64,000 nucleotides of DNA from positions 4,836,001-4,900,000 of the forward strand of contig NZ_CP108549.1 in assembly GCF_036010325.1 (NCBI RefSeq), given 5' to 3'. Of the stretch, positions 26,105-33,546 are shown one piece after another; the stretch's first letter is position 1; each line of letters starts with the position of its first letter. The position numbers were made by a program, and so were the translations under genes. Under the pieces are notes generated by a model. It saw only the letters and a program-made list of their open reading frames with translations, did no database searches and had not been told where the DNA came from. This stretch comes from Streptomyces sp. NBC_01210. GTDB lineage: Bacteria > Actinomycetota > Actinomycetes > Streptomycetales > Streptomycetaceae.

Positions 26105-26742
26105 ACGAGTTCCTTGTCGGGGTCGGGTCCGGTGTACGCATCGGGCTGGAGGCGGGCGTATGCGGCTGCCCAGTCGGCAGGCGGCGTGCCCGGCTCGCTG
26201 AACAGCCCGAAGGTCGTACGGACGGCGCTCCCGCTCTCGATGGCCGCGATCAGTGCCACGGCAATGTCCGCTCGGGAGACCATGCCGTCGGCGTGCGGAT
26301 CCTGGGTGAGGGTGATGGCGTGCGCACCGGGTGGATCGTCGGTGAGCCAGGTGGGGCGGACGATCGTGTACGGCAGCCCGCTGGCGCGCAGATCCTCTTC
26401 GGAGGCGATCCTGGCGGGCAGCTGGGTGGCATCGACCCGGCTCAGCGGGTGAGCCCTGCCATGACCGACGACGAACGAGCTGACCAGCATGATGCGCGGG
26501 GGCGTGGGCAGTTCGGCAGCGGCGGCGAGCAGGGTACGCATGGCCTGCTGGGCGTGCAGCCGGGCATCGCCGCGCTTGGGGACGAGGACGGCGGCGTCGG
26601 CGCCGGTGAGTGCCCGGCGGACGGGTCCGACCTCGTCATAGGTGCCGAGTCGGCCTACGTCATGACCCCTGGCGCCTGCGAGTTCCGCGAAGTGCACCGC
26701 GGTGGTGCCGGGCGACATGGTCCCGGCGATGACGAGTCTCAT
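26101..26742 (-). CDS. NAD(P)-binding Rossmann protein (NmrA/SDR-like)
   Basis: 213 residues. The N-terminus 'MRLVIAGTMSPGTTAVHF' replaces the classic GxxGxxG with a degenerate loop. Later features are 'IMLVSSFVVG' and 'LPYTIVRPTWLTD', typical of atypical SDRs of the NmrA/NAD(P)H-binding family. Members act as redox sensors or quinone/flavin reductases. It is the first gene of a two-gene operon with the DyP-like gene and is divergent from a LysR regulator, its likely controller. ATG at 26742 is chosen because an upstream in-frame extension (from 26796) would include the operator-like repeats. Confidence 0.75.
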   Translation of the reverse strand: MRLVIAGTMSPGTTAVHFAELAGARGHDVGRLGTYDEVGPVRRALTGADAAVLVPKRGDARLHAQQAMRTLLAAAAELPTPPRIMLVSSFVVGHGRAHPLSRVDATQLPARIASEEDLRASGLPYTIVRPTWLTDDPPGAHAITLTQDPHADGMVSRADIAVALIAAIESGSAVRTTFGLFSEPGTPPADWAAAYARLQPDAYTGPDPDKELV

Positions 26743-26778
26743 GTCAGCACGGTAGGAGCGGGAAACGACGGAGGGGAA

Positions 26779-26816
26779 AGACCGCGCTGGTCTCAACTCA
26801 TAGGCAGCGGTTATGA
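26779..26816. promoter_or_regulatory. LysR-type operator region with two inverted repeats
   Basis: AGACC-N5-GGTCT (26779-26793) and TCATA-N9-TATGA (26798-26816) are perfect inverted repeats in the 101-bp divergent gap. The second contains the T-N11-A core (26801-26813) expected for LysR regulators. It probably controls both the LysR gene and the NmrA-like/DyP-like operon. Confidence 0.65.
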
Positions 26817-26843
26817 ATTCACCGCGATCCGTATGCTGGCTCC

Positions 26844-27752
26844 ATGATTCCGGAGGCCAGGCTGCTGCGCTATTTCCTGGCCGTCGCCGAGGAACGGAAC
26901 TTCACCCGCGCCGCCGAGCAACTGCACATCGCGCAACCGGCGTTGAGCGCGCAGATCCGCCGCCTGGAGTCCCAGCTGGGTGTACGGCTGCTGGAGCGGA
27001 CCACCCGCGTGGTGCGGCTGACCGAAGCGGGCCGCGCGGTCCAGGAACGTGGCCCGGCCGCGCTGGCGGCGCTCGCCGAGGTCTGGGACGCCGCGCGCCG
27101 CGCGGGCCGCGGCGAGCTGGGCCGGATCCGGATCGTCTACAGCGCGAGCACCGGGTACGGCACCGTCCCCTACCTGGTGGAGTCCCTGCACCGGCACCAC
27201 CCCGACATCGAGGTGAGCGCCGAGATGCTCCGCACGCCCGATATCGGTCGGGCCGTGCTGGAGGGCCGTGCCGATGTCGGTATCGCGCGTACTCCGGAGC
27301 CGGCCGAGGGTGTGCGCGTGCGGCCGCTGCGCTGGGAGCGCAGAGGGATCCTGGTCGCCTCGGGCCATCCGCTCGCGGCCGCCGCACCGGTCGTCGACCC
27401 GGCGGCGATCGCCGCGTTCCCGGTGCTGGCGCATCCGCGCGAGGCCAACCCGGCCCACTACGACGAGCTGGTCGAGCTGTTCCGCCGGGCCGGCGTACGG
27501 CCCCGGCTGGTCGAACGGCCGGTGGCATTCGATCCCACCCAGCGCGTACTGCGCGACGCGGAGACCGTCGCCCTGGTCGGCGAGGCCTCCGCGGACGGAC
27601 TCGCACCGTGGCTGCGGTGGCTGCCGCTGGCCGAGCCCCACGACCGGCTGCTGGTCGCGCTCGTGCTGCCGGACCTCGCGCCCCCGTCGGCCGAGCGTTT
27701 CGAGCGGGTGGCACTCGAGGCGGCGGCGGAGGCGGGCTGGCTGCCCGGTTGA
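26844..27752 (+). CDS. LysR family transcriptional regulator
   Basis: 302 residues. The N-terminal winged helix-turn-helix is 'LRYFLAVAEERNFTRAAEQL' with 'QPALSAQIRRLE' as recognition helix. A periplasmic-binding-protein-like effector domain fills about 90-300. It is divergent from the NAD(P)-binding/DyP-like operon, and the T-N11-A element lies between them, so it probably regulates that operon and itself. The effector is unknown. No link to the adjacent biosynthetic cluster is visible in the sequence. Confidence 0.93.
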   Translation: MIPEARLLRYFLAVAEERNFTRAAEQLHIAQPALSAQIRRLESQLGVRLLERTTRVVRLTEAGRAVQERGPAALAALAEVWDAARRAGRGELGRIRIVYSASTGYGTVPYLVESLHRHHPDIEVSAEMLRTPDIGRAVLEGRADVGIARTPEPAEGVRVRPLRWERRGILVASGHPLAAAAPVVDPAAIAAFPVLAHPREANPAHYDELVELFRRAGVRPRLVERPVAFDPTQRVLRDAETVALVGEASADGLAPWLRWLPLAEPHDRLLVALVLPDLAPPSAERFERVALEAAAEAGWLPG

Positions 27753-27778
27753 CACGGTCCACCGGGTGTCGTCACAAC

Positions 27779-27809
27779 GAGACGCCGACGCGGATCGCGT
27801 CGGCGTCTC
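27779..27809. terminator. Terminator between convergent LysR and DD-peptidase genes
   Basis: A perfect 14-bp stem (GAGACGCCGACGCG with CGCGTCGGCGTCTC) closes a GAT loop, 26 nt after the LysR stop and 18 nt beyond the minus-strand stop at 27828. Confidence 0.88.
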
Positions 27810-27827
27810 GGGCACTGCGGGGCCGGA

Positions 27828-28769
27828 TCAGTCGCGCTGGGTGCCCTTCGGCAGGGTCCGCAGCTCCATGGTCCGCGCGGTGCTGGAACCGAAGCCGAAG
27901 TCCAGCAGCTTGCCCGCGTCGGTGAATCGGACGTTGGGGTCGGCTTCGCCGAGGAGGACTCCGACGTAGGTCTTGGTGCCGCGGGTGGCCGCGAAGACCA
28001 GGCAGTAGCCCGCCGCCGAGCCGGAGCCGGTCTTCACACCGACGGCGCCGCTGTAGGAGCCGAGCAGCTTGTTGGTGTTGTACCAGGTGTACGTGCGGGT
28101 GCCGCCGGTGCTCGTCGTGGCGGTCGTCTTGTACTGCGTCGCCTTGACGACATCGCGGAGGGTGGCACTGCTGAAGGCGTGCCGGGCCATCTTCGCGAGG
28201 TCGGCCGGGGTCGTGTAGTTGCTGCCTGCCGAAGAGATGCCGTCGAACGAGTCGTACTTGGTGTTCTTCAGACCGAGCTGGGTGGCCTTCGCGTTCATCT
28301 TCCCGATGAACGACTTGGTGCGCGCGGCGGTCGTCGTGCCGGTGCCGAAGGTGTCGGCCAGCGCGTACGCGGCATCACAGCCGGAGGGCAGCATCAGCGC
28401 GGACAGCAGCTGACGGACAGTCACCTTGTCGCCCGTCTTCAGGTCCGCGGTGCTCGCGCCCTCCCGGACGACGTAGTCGCGGTACGCCTGCTTGATGGTC
28501 ACCTTGCGGTTGAGGTCGACACCGGGGGTGGTGAGGACCACGATCGCGGTCGTGACCTTCGTCGTGCTGGCCATCTGGCGGCGGATGTCGTTGGCCTTGC
28601 CGTAGACCGCCTTGCCCGTCGCCTGGTCCAGCAGGAAGCCGCCCTTGGCGTTTATGGCCGGGATCGGCTGCGCCGCCTGGGCGGGCGCGGCGAGGGGGGA
28701 GGCCGTCAGCAGCAGGCCTCCCGCAAGGACGACCGTGGCGGCTCTGCGCAGGCCGGTGTGACTGGACAT
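27828..28769 (-). CDS. D-alanyl-D-alanine carboxypeptidase/transpeptidase (Streptomyces K15 type)
   Basis: 313 residues, Sec signal peptide (cleavage near 'APAQA', residue 32). The serine peptidase motifs are S68-T-T-K71 (nucleophile), S129-G-C131 and K246-T-G248. SGC in place of SxN is the signature of the Streptomyces K15 DD-transpeptidase, which I use to type it. It trims or cross-links peptidoglycan stem peptides outside the membrane. The true start is ATG 28769 (signal peptide follows); the longer reading frame upstream is not coding. A divergent GntR gene begins 201 bp away. Confidence 0.94.
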   Translation of the reverse strand: MSSHTGLRRAATVVLAGGLLLTASPLAAPAQAAQPIPAINAKGGFLLDQATGKAVYGKANDIRRQMASTTKVTTAIVVLTTPGVDLNRKVTIKQAYRDYVVREGASTADLKTGDKVTVRQLLSALMLPSGCDAAYALADTFGTGTTTAARTKSFIGKMNAKATQLGLKNTKYDSFDGISSAGSNYTTPADLAKMARHAFSSATLRDVVKATQYKTTATTSTGGTRTYTWYNTNKLLGSYSGAVGVKTGSGSAAGYCLVFAATRGTKTYVGVLLGEADPNVRFTDAGKLLDFGFGSSTARTMELRTLPKGTQRD

Positions 28770-28836
28770 CAAAGGGAACGCTCCGAATCCGCGAATGGGT
28801 TGAAAAGGGATCAAAAGAACCCGGGGTGCAAGGAGG

Positions 28837-28851
28837 GTCTCGATACGAGAC
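28837..28851. promoter_or_regulatory. Perfect inverted repeat between DD-peptidase and GntR genes
   Basis: GTCTCG-ATA-CGAGAC (15 bp), in the 201-bp divergent region. It could be an operator for the GntR protein, but it is only position-based evidence. A -10-like TATCTA (28961-28966) lies 10 nt before the GntR ATG at 28977. Confidence 0.4.
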
Positions 28852-28970
28852 ACATGAGTACGCCAAAGGGATGTACGCGACGGCACGATAGTTGTGTCCA
28901 CTTCGTGCGCCCGGGCCCCGTCCTGCATCGTGGACCCGGCTTTCTGATGCACCTGTGTTGTATCTAAGCT

Positions 28971-29618
28971 GTGCGCATGCCCGCCGCCGCTCCCGCCGCA
29001 GAACGCGTCTACACCCACATCAAGCAAGCAGTCCTCGACCGTCGTTACGAGGGCGGCACTCTCCTCACCGAGGGCGAGCTGGCCGACGCGGTCGGCGTCT
29101 CGCGCACCCCCGTCCGTGAGGCGCTGCTCAAGCTCGAGGTCGAGGGTCTGATCAAGCTCTATCCGAAGAAGGGCGCACTCGTGCTCGCCGTCTCCGCGCA
29201 GGAGATCGCGGATGTGGTGGAGACCCGCCTGCTGGTCGAGGAGCACGCGGCCCGCAAGGCCGTACCGGCGTCGCCGCGGCTGCTCGCCCGGCTCGAAGAG
29301 CTCCTTGAGCAGCAGAAGCGGCAGGGCGAGGCGGGCGACCTGGCGGCCGTCGCCGTCACCGACCGCTGTTTCCACGCCGAGATCGTACGCAGCGGAGGCA
29401 ACGAGATCCTCTCCCGCCTCTACGACCAACTGCGCGACCGCCAGCTGCGGATGGGCGTCGCCGTGATGCACTCCCACCCCGACCGGATCGCCAAGAACGT
29501 CGCCGAACACAGCGAGATCCTCGAAGCCCTGCGCGCCGGCGACCCGGACGCGGCAGCCGCGCTCGTGCACCGGCACGTCGGCTGGTTCAGCAATCTGGCG
29601 CGGGGCGAGGTCCGGTGA
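28971..29618 (+). CDS. GntR family regulator (FadR/FCD subfamily)
   Basis: 215 residues. The N-terminal winged helix has 'LTEGELADAVGVSRTPVREA', the GntR signature. The C-terminal FCD domain (about 85-210) is all-helical, with metal-binding candidates in 'DRCFHAEIVRSGGN', 'VAVMHSHPDR' and 'NVAEHSEILEAL'. FCD regulators bind organic acids. The start is GTG 28971 or ATG 28977 (6 nt apart). The next gene overlaps by 4 nt (GTGA), so regulator and transporter are one unit. The protein probably controls the transporter in response to its substrate. Confidence 0.93.
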   Translation: MRMPAAAPAAERVYTHIKQAVLDRRYEGGTLLTEGELADAVGVSRTPVREALLKLEVEGLIKLYPKKGALVLAVSAQEIADVVETRLLVEEHAARKAVPASPRLLARLEELLEQQKRQGEAGDLAAVAVTDRCFHAEIVRSGGNEILSRLYDQLRDRQLRMGVAVMHSHPDRIAKNVAEHSEILEALRAGDPDAAAALVHRHVGWFSNLARGEVR

Positions 29619-30916
29619 GCGCCTCCGCCGTCGCGCTGCCCGGCGATCCACCCGGCGGCCGCCGCGCCGCCGCGGTGTGGGGCATCGGCGTCGCCGTCTA
29701 CTTCGTCGCCGTCATCTTCCGTACGTCGCTGGGCGTCGCCGGCCTCGACGCCGCCGACCGCTTCGACGTCAACGCCTCCGCACTCTCCACCTTCTCCATC
29801 CTTCAGCTGCTGGTCTACGCCGGGATGCAGATACCCGTCGGTCTGATGGTCGACCGCCTGGGCACAAAGAAGGTCCTGACCCTCGGCGTGGTGCTGTTCA
29901 CCGTCGGGCAGCTGGGCTTCGCGCTCTCACCGTCGTACGGGACGGCACTCGCCTCGCGCGCGCTGCTCGGCTGCGGCGACGCCATGACCTTCATCAGCGT
30001 GCTGCGGCTCGGCTCGCGCTGGTTCCCGGCCCGGCGCGGACCGCTGATCGGGCAGGTCGCCGCGCTCTTCGGGATGGCGGGCAACCTTGTCTCGACCGTC
30101 GTCATCGCCCGCATGCTGCACGGCCTCGGCTGGACCGCCACCTTCGCGGGCAGCGCGGCAGCCGGACTGGTCGTGCTGGTGCTGCTGTCGCTCTTCCTCA
30201 AGGACCACCCGGAGGGCCACGAGCCACCGCCCGCCCAGCACGCGGGATCCGCGTTCGTACGGAAGCAGATCGCCGAGTCCTGGCGTGAACCCGGCACCCG
30301 TCTCGGCATGTGGGTGCACTTCACCACCCAGTTCCCCGCCATGGTGTTCCTGCTGCTGTGGGGGATGCCGTTCCTGGTCGAGGCACAGGGTCTCTCCAGG
30401 GAGACCGCCGGTGAGCTGCTGACGCTGGTGGTGCTCTGCAACATGGTGGTCGGGCTGGTGTACGGGCAGGTGATCGCCCGGCACCACGCGGCACGGGTCC
30501 CGCTGGCCCTCGGCACGGTCGGCGCGACCGCGCTGCTGTGGGCAACCACCATCGCGTACCCCGGTGACCGGGCCCCGATGTGGCTGCTGATCACCCTGTG
30601 CACGGTGCTCGGGGCGTGCGGGCCCGCGTCGATGATCGGGTTCGACTTCGCCCGGCCGGCCAATCCGCCTCAGCGGCAGGGGACGGCGTCGGGAATCGTC
30701 AACATGGGTGGTTTCGTGGCCTCGATGACGACGCTGCTGGCGGTCGGGGTGCTGCTGGACGCGACCGGCGACAACTACCGGATCGCGTTCTCGTCGGTGT
30801 TCGTGCTGGAGACGCTGGGCATCGCGCAGATTCTGCGGCTGCGGGCGCGCACGGTACGGCGGGAGCGGGAGCGGCTGGTGGCGAGCCGGGTGGAGGCCGT
30901 GCACGTACCGGTGTGA
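29615..30916 (+). CDS. MFS transporter (organic-acid/nitrate-type), GntR-linked
   Basis: 433 residues, 12 predicted membrane helices. Helix 1 lies near residues 22-40 ('VWGIGVAVYFVAVIFRT'), and 'MVDRLGTKKVLTLGVVLFTV' is the MFS motif A. GTG start overlaps the GntR stop by 4 nt. The GntR-FCD/MFS pairing is typical of sugar-acid or carboxylate uptake, but the substrate is unknown. Length and helix count are normal. Confidence 0.9.
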   Translation: MSASAVALPGDPPGGRRAAAVWGIGVAVYFVAVIFRTSLGVAGLDAADRFDVNASALSTFSILQLLVYAGMQIPVGLMVDRLGTKKVLTLGVVLFTVGQLGFALSPSYGTALASRALLGCGDAMTFISVLRLGSRWFPARRGPLIGQVAALFGMAGNLVSTVVIARMLHGLGWTATFAGSAAAGLVVLVLLSLFLKDHPEGHEPPPAQHAGSAFVRKQIAESWREPGTRLGMWVHFTTQFPAMVFLLLWGMPFLVEAQGLSRETAGELLTLVVLCNMVVGLVYGQVIARHHAARVPLALGTVGATALLWATTIAYPGDRAPMWLLITLCTVLGACGPASMIGFDFARPANPPQRQGTASGIVNMGGFVASMTTLLAVGVLLDATGDNYRIAFSSVFVLETLGIAQILRLRARTVRRERERLVASRVEAVHVPV

Positions 30917-30960
30917 GCGTGTGAGGGGTCCCCGGCGGACGACGGCGCCCCGCCGGCCGC

Positions 30961-31052
30961 CGACCGGTGAAACCCGACCCTGAAACCCGACCCTGAAACC
31001 CGACCGCTGAAACCCGACCGCTGAAAACCGACCGCTGAATCCCGACCGGTGG
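30961..31052 (+). repeat. 13-14-bp tandem repeat array
   Basis: Six units plus a partial seventh follow CGACCGCTGAAACC (variants CGACCGGTGAAACC, CGACCCTGAAACC, CGACCGCTGAAAAC, CGACCGCTGAATCC). They fill most of the 167-bp gap between convergent genes. No hairpin terminator replaces it. Confidence 0.85.
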
Positions 31053-31083
31053 AGGTCGCCCCCGGGCGACCCGCCCGGCGCGC

Positions 31084-31908
31084 CTACGGCGTAACCGCGA
31101 ACTCCCGCAGGATCGCGGCCGCCAGTTCGGCGTCACCGTCCACCTTGACCCGGTCCGACACCGCGCTCGCCCGCACCCGGCCGCAGGCCAGCCGGTAGAA
31201 GGTCTCCCAGTCCAGCGCGAGGGTCACCACGGGGCCGAGCGAGGGCGCGCCGTCGACCGTGCCGCGGCCGTCCGCGTCCACCCGCACCGTACGGAGGAAT
31301 TCGAGCGGGCCGTGCACATCGAAGACGACGGCCGAGTTGGCCGGGGCGCCCGCGTCCTTGGCCACCACCTTGGGCAGGGCTTCCAGAAGGCAGTCACGGG
31401 CGATGTAGGCGCCGGGGGAGTCGAGGTTGCCCGGCTTGCCCAGCGCCGACCGCAGATCCTGCTCATGCACCCAGGTGTCGAATGCGCGCATCCGGATGGC
31501 CAGTTCGAGAGTCTGCTCGGCGCCCAGCGGGGCGCGGACCATGGTGTCGGGGGTGCGGCTCTCATTGCGCAGCTGACGGGCCCGGCGGATGATCGTGTAC
31601 TCCAGTTCGGAGGTCATCTCCGGCGCCGTGTGGTGCCGGCGCACATCGACCTGCATCTCCATGTAGCGGGTGAACTCGCTCTGCACATGGTAGAGATCAC
31701 GCGGCAGTGTGTGGATGGGCCGCGGATCGCCGAGCATCTCGCACTCCATGCCGATGACATGCGAGACCAGGTCGCGCACGGACCAGCCGGGGCACGGCGT
31801 GGGCCGGTTCCACTCGCCCTCGACGAGCGGCTGCACCAGCTCGGCTATCGATTCAATGGAGTGGGTCCAGGCATCGGCGTAGGTCTGGAGGCTGGGATGG
31901 ACGGTCAC
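31084..31908 (-). CDS. Mycothiol-dependent maleylpyruvate isomerase/DinB-like family protein (TIGR03083-like)
   Basis: 274 residues. The N-terminal helical bundle has the MDMPI/DinB-type signature 'RPTPCPGWSVRDLVSHVIGM', with His residues expected to bind metal. A separate C-terminal domain ('DWETFYRLACGR') binds thiol cofactor in known members. Family enzymes act with mycothiol in detoxification or ring-opened aromatic metabolism; most are uncharacterised. GTG 31908 is chosen because GAGGGG lies 6 nt upstream; the longer reading frame has no RBS. It converges on the MFS gene. Confidence 0.8.
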   Translation of the reverse strand: MTVHPSLQTYADAWTHSIESIAELVQPLVEGEWNRPTPCPGWSVRDLVSHVIGMECEMLGDPRPIHTLPRDLYHVQSEFTRYMEMQVDVRRHHTAPEMTSELEYTIIRRARQLRNESRTPDTMVRAPLGAEQTLELAIRMRAFDTWVHEQDLRSALGKPGNLDSPGAYIARDCLLEALPKVVAKDAGAPANSAVVFDVHGPLEFLRTVRVDADGRGTVDGAPSLGPVVTLALDWETFYRLACGRVRASAVSDRVKVDGDAELAAAILREFAVTP

Positions 31909-32071
31909 GGGACCCCTCGGCGGTTCTGCGGTACGCGGGCTGGGCTGCTGACTGCTGGGCTGCGTGGGAGGCTCGGCAGTTAAGTTACGCTGCCGGACGG
32001 CAGCCCGGCAGTGCTTTCGTGTGACGATCGTAGGCCCGTGATGACGGCTCGAATGCCAGGACGGTGGTAGT

Positions 32072-32887
32072 GTGCGCGCCTCCCTCATCCAGATCGCAGT
32101 AGACCCGGACGAATCGGTCAATTCCCGCAGACGGCGCGTCGCCTCGCTCGTGCGCGACCAGCGGGGCGCCGACCTGGTGGTGCTTCCGGAGTTGTGGCCC
32201 GTCGGGGCGTTCGCCTATGAGTCGTTCGCCGACGAGGCCGAATCGCCGGCCGGTGCGACGTACGAGGTGATGGCGAAGGCCGCGAGCGACGCCGGAGTGT
32301 GGCTGCACGCGGGCTCCGTCGTCGAGCGCGCCCCGGACGGCACCTTCTACAACACCTCCCTCGTCATCTCCCCCACGGGCGATCTTGCCCGCACATACCG
32401 GAAGATCCACCGCTTCGGCTTCGACAAGGGTGAGGCGGTGATGATGGGCGCGGGCGACGAGCTCGTGACCGTCGCGCTGCCCGGGACCGAGTCGTCGCCG
32501 GGGCTCACATTGGGCCTCGCGACCTGCTACGACCTGCGTTTCCCGGAGCTGTTCCGAGGTCTGGTGGACGCCGGGGCGCAGGCGTTCGTCGTCCCGGCGG
32601 GCTGGCCGGCCCGCCGCCGCGAGCACTGGCGGCTGCTGGCCCGCGCCCGCGCCGTGGAGAACCAGGCGTACGTCCTGGCCTGCGGCACCGCAGGCACCCA
32701 CGCCGGCGTCGAGCAGGCCGGACACAGCATCGTGGTCGACCCCTGGGGCGAGATCCTCGCCGAGGCGGGCCCGGACGAAGAGGTCCTGAGCGTCGAGCTG
32801 GACCCGGCCAAGGTCGGGACGACACGGGAGCAGTTCCCCGTACTCAAGGACCGCCGGCTGGGGCTCGCGGAACCCCGCCGCCCCTAG
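32072..32887 (+). CDS. Carbon-nitrogen hydrolase (nitrilase superfamily amidase)
   Basis: 271 residues, GTG start. The Glu-Lys-Cys triad is visible: E40 in 'VVLPELWPVG', K111 in 'YRKIHRFGFD' and C152 in 'LATCYDLRFPEL'. It hydrolyses an amide or omega-amide such as 2-oxoglutaramate, or may be a NIT1-like deaminated-glutathione amidase; the exact substrate is not determined by sequence. It is cytoplasmic, divergent from the mycothiol-type gene (163 bp). Confidence 0.92.
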   Translation: MRASLIQIAVDPDESVNSRRRRVASLVRDQRGADLVVLPELWPVGAFAYESFADEAESPAGATYEVMAKAASDAGVWLHAGSVVERAPDGTFYNTSLVISPTGDLARTYRKIHRFGFDKGEAVMMGAGDELVTVALPGTESSPGLTLGLATCYDLRFPELFRGLVDAGAQAFVVPAGWPARRREHWRLLARARAVENQAYVLACGTAGTHAGVEQAGHSIVVDPWGEILAEAGPDEEVLSVELDPAKVGTTREQFPVLKDRRLGLAEPRRP

Positions 32888-32950
32888 GCACCTGTGGCGG
32901 GGGTGTTCGCCTACCCGTCCCTTCCCGTAACTGGGGGGCAGGCCCCAGGC

Positions 32951-32977
32951 CCCCGCACGCCCTTCGGGGGTGCGGGG
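32951..32977. terminator. Hairpin in convergent gap (dispersed GC-rich Streptomyces element)
   Basis: CCCCGCACGCCC-TTC-GGGGGTGCGGGG folds into a near-perfect 12-bp stem with one mismatch. It is followed by GGGGTCCGGGGTGGAGCCCCG, an intergenic phrase I recall as frequent in Streptomyces. A related inverted version lies at about 48100-48122. Confidence 0.7.
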
Positions 32978-33004
32978 TCCGGGGTGGAGCCCCGTCGGCG
33001 AGGC

Positions 33005-33505
33005 CTAGTCGTCGTCGCCCGCTCGCTCCTTCTCCGCCATATGGATCACGCAGACCGCGACCGCGATCATGAGCGGCGCGTCCGCGTCCTCCCGTACGAC
33101 GTTCACGGCGTGCGTCTCCCGCACCCGGAACCACTGCCGGGAGATGTGGGCCAGCAGCTCGCCGTCGTACTCGACCGTGAACTCCCGGTCCAGGATCCGT
33201 CCGCTGACATCGAGCTCGGTGCCCTCGACGAGCGTCACGCGGTAGTGATTGCGCAGCAGCGACAGCCGCTTCTTACGGATGGTGGCGAGCGGCTTGTCGT
33301 CACGCTCGATGGTCATTGTGTCCCGCAGGCTGAGCAGCTTCTTGCGCAGCGTGATCAGGACCAGCCCGGTCGGATCCTTGAGCTCCAGGGTGTCCCGCAG
33401 GCTCAGCGCCTTGCCGTCGACGAGGAAGGCTTGGCGGCCGGCTTCGTCCTCGATCCAGTAGTCCTCGCCGATGGCGAAGATCTTGTCGCGCACGAGGTAT
33501 TTCAT
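33005..33505 (-). CDS. LURP-one-related (Tubby C-terminal-like) protein
   Basis: 166 residues. The beta-rich pattern 'YLVRDKIFAIGEDYWIEDE', 'GKALSLRDTLEL' and repeated 'RKK(L/R)LSLR' segments is characteristic of the LURP-one/scramblase-like fold. Repeats of about 25-30 residues suggest strand pairs. The C-terminus has a short hydrophobic helix ('APLMIAVAVCVIHMAEKERA'), probably membrane-touching. Function in bacteria is unknown. It is divergent from the NHL-thioredoxin gene, 41 bp away, a pairing I recall as common in Streptomyces. Confidence 0.82.
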   Translation of the reverse strand: MKYLVRDKIFAIGEDYWIEDEAGRQAFLVDGKALSLRDTLELKDPTGLVLITLRKKLLSLRDTMTIERDDKPLATIRKKRLSLLRNHYRVTLVEGTELDVSGRILDREFTVEYDGELLAHISRQWFRVRETHAVNVVREDADAPLMIAVAVCVIHMAEKERAGDDD

Positions 33506-33546
33506 GCCTGGAATGACTACCCCGCTCCGTGCTGTTGGATGGAGGT

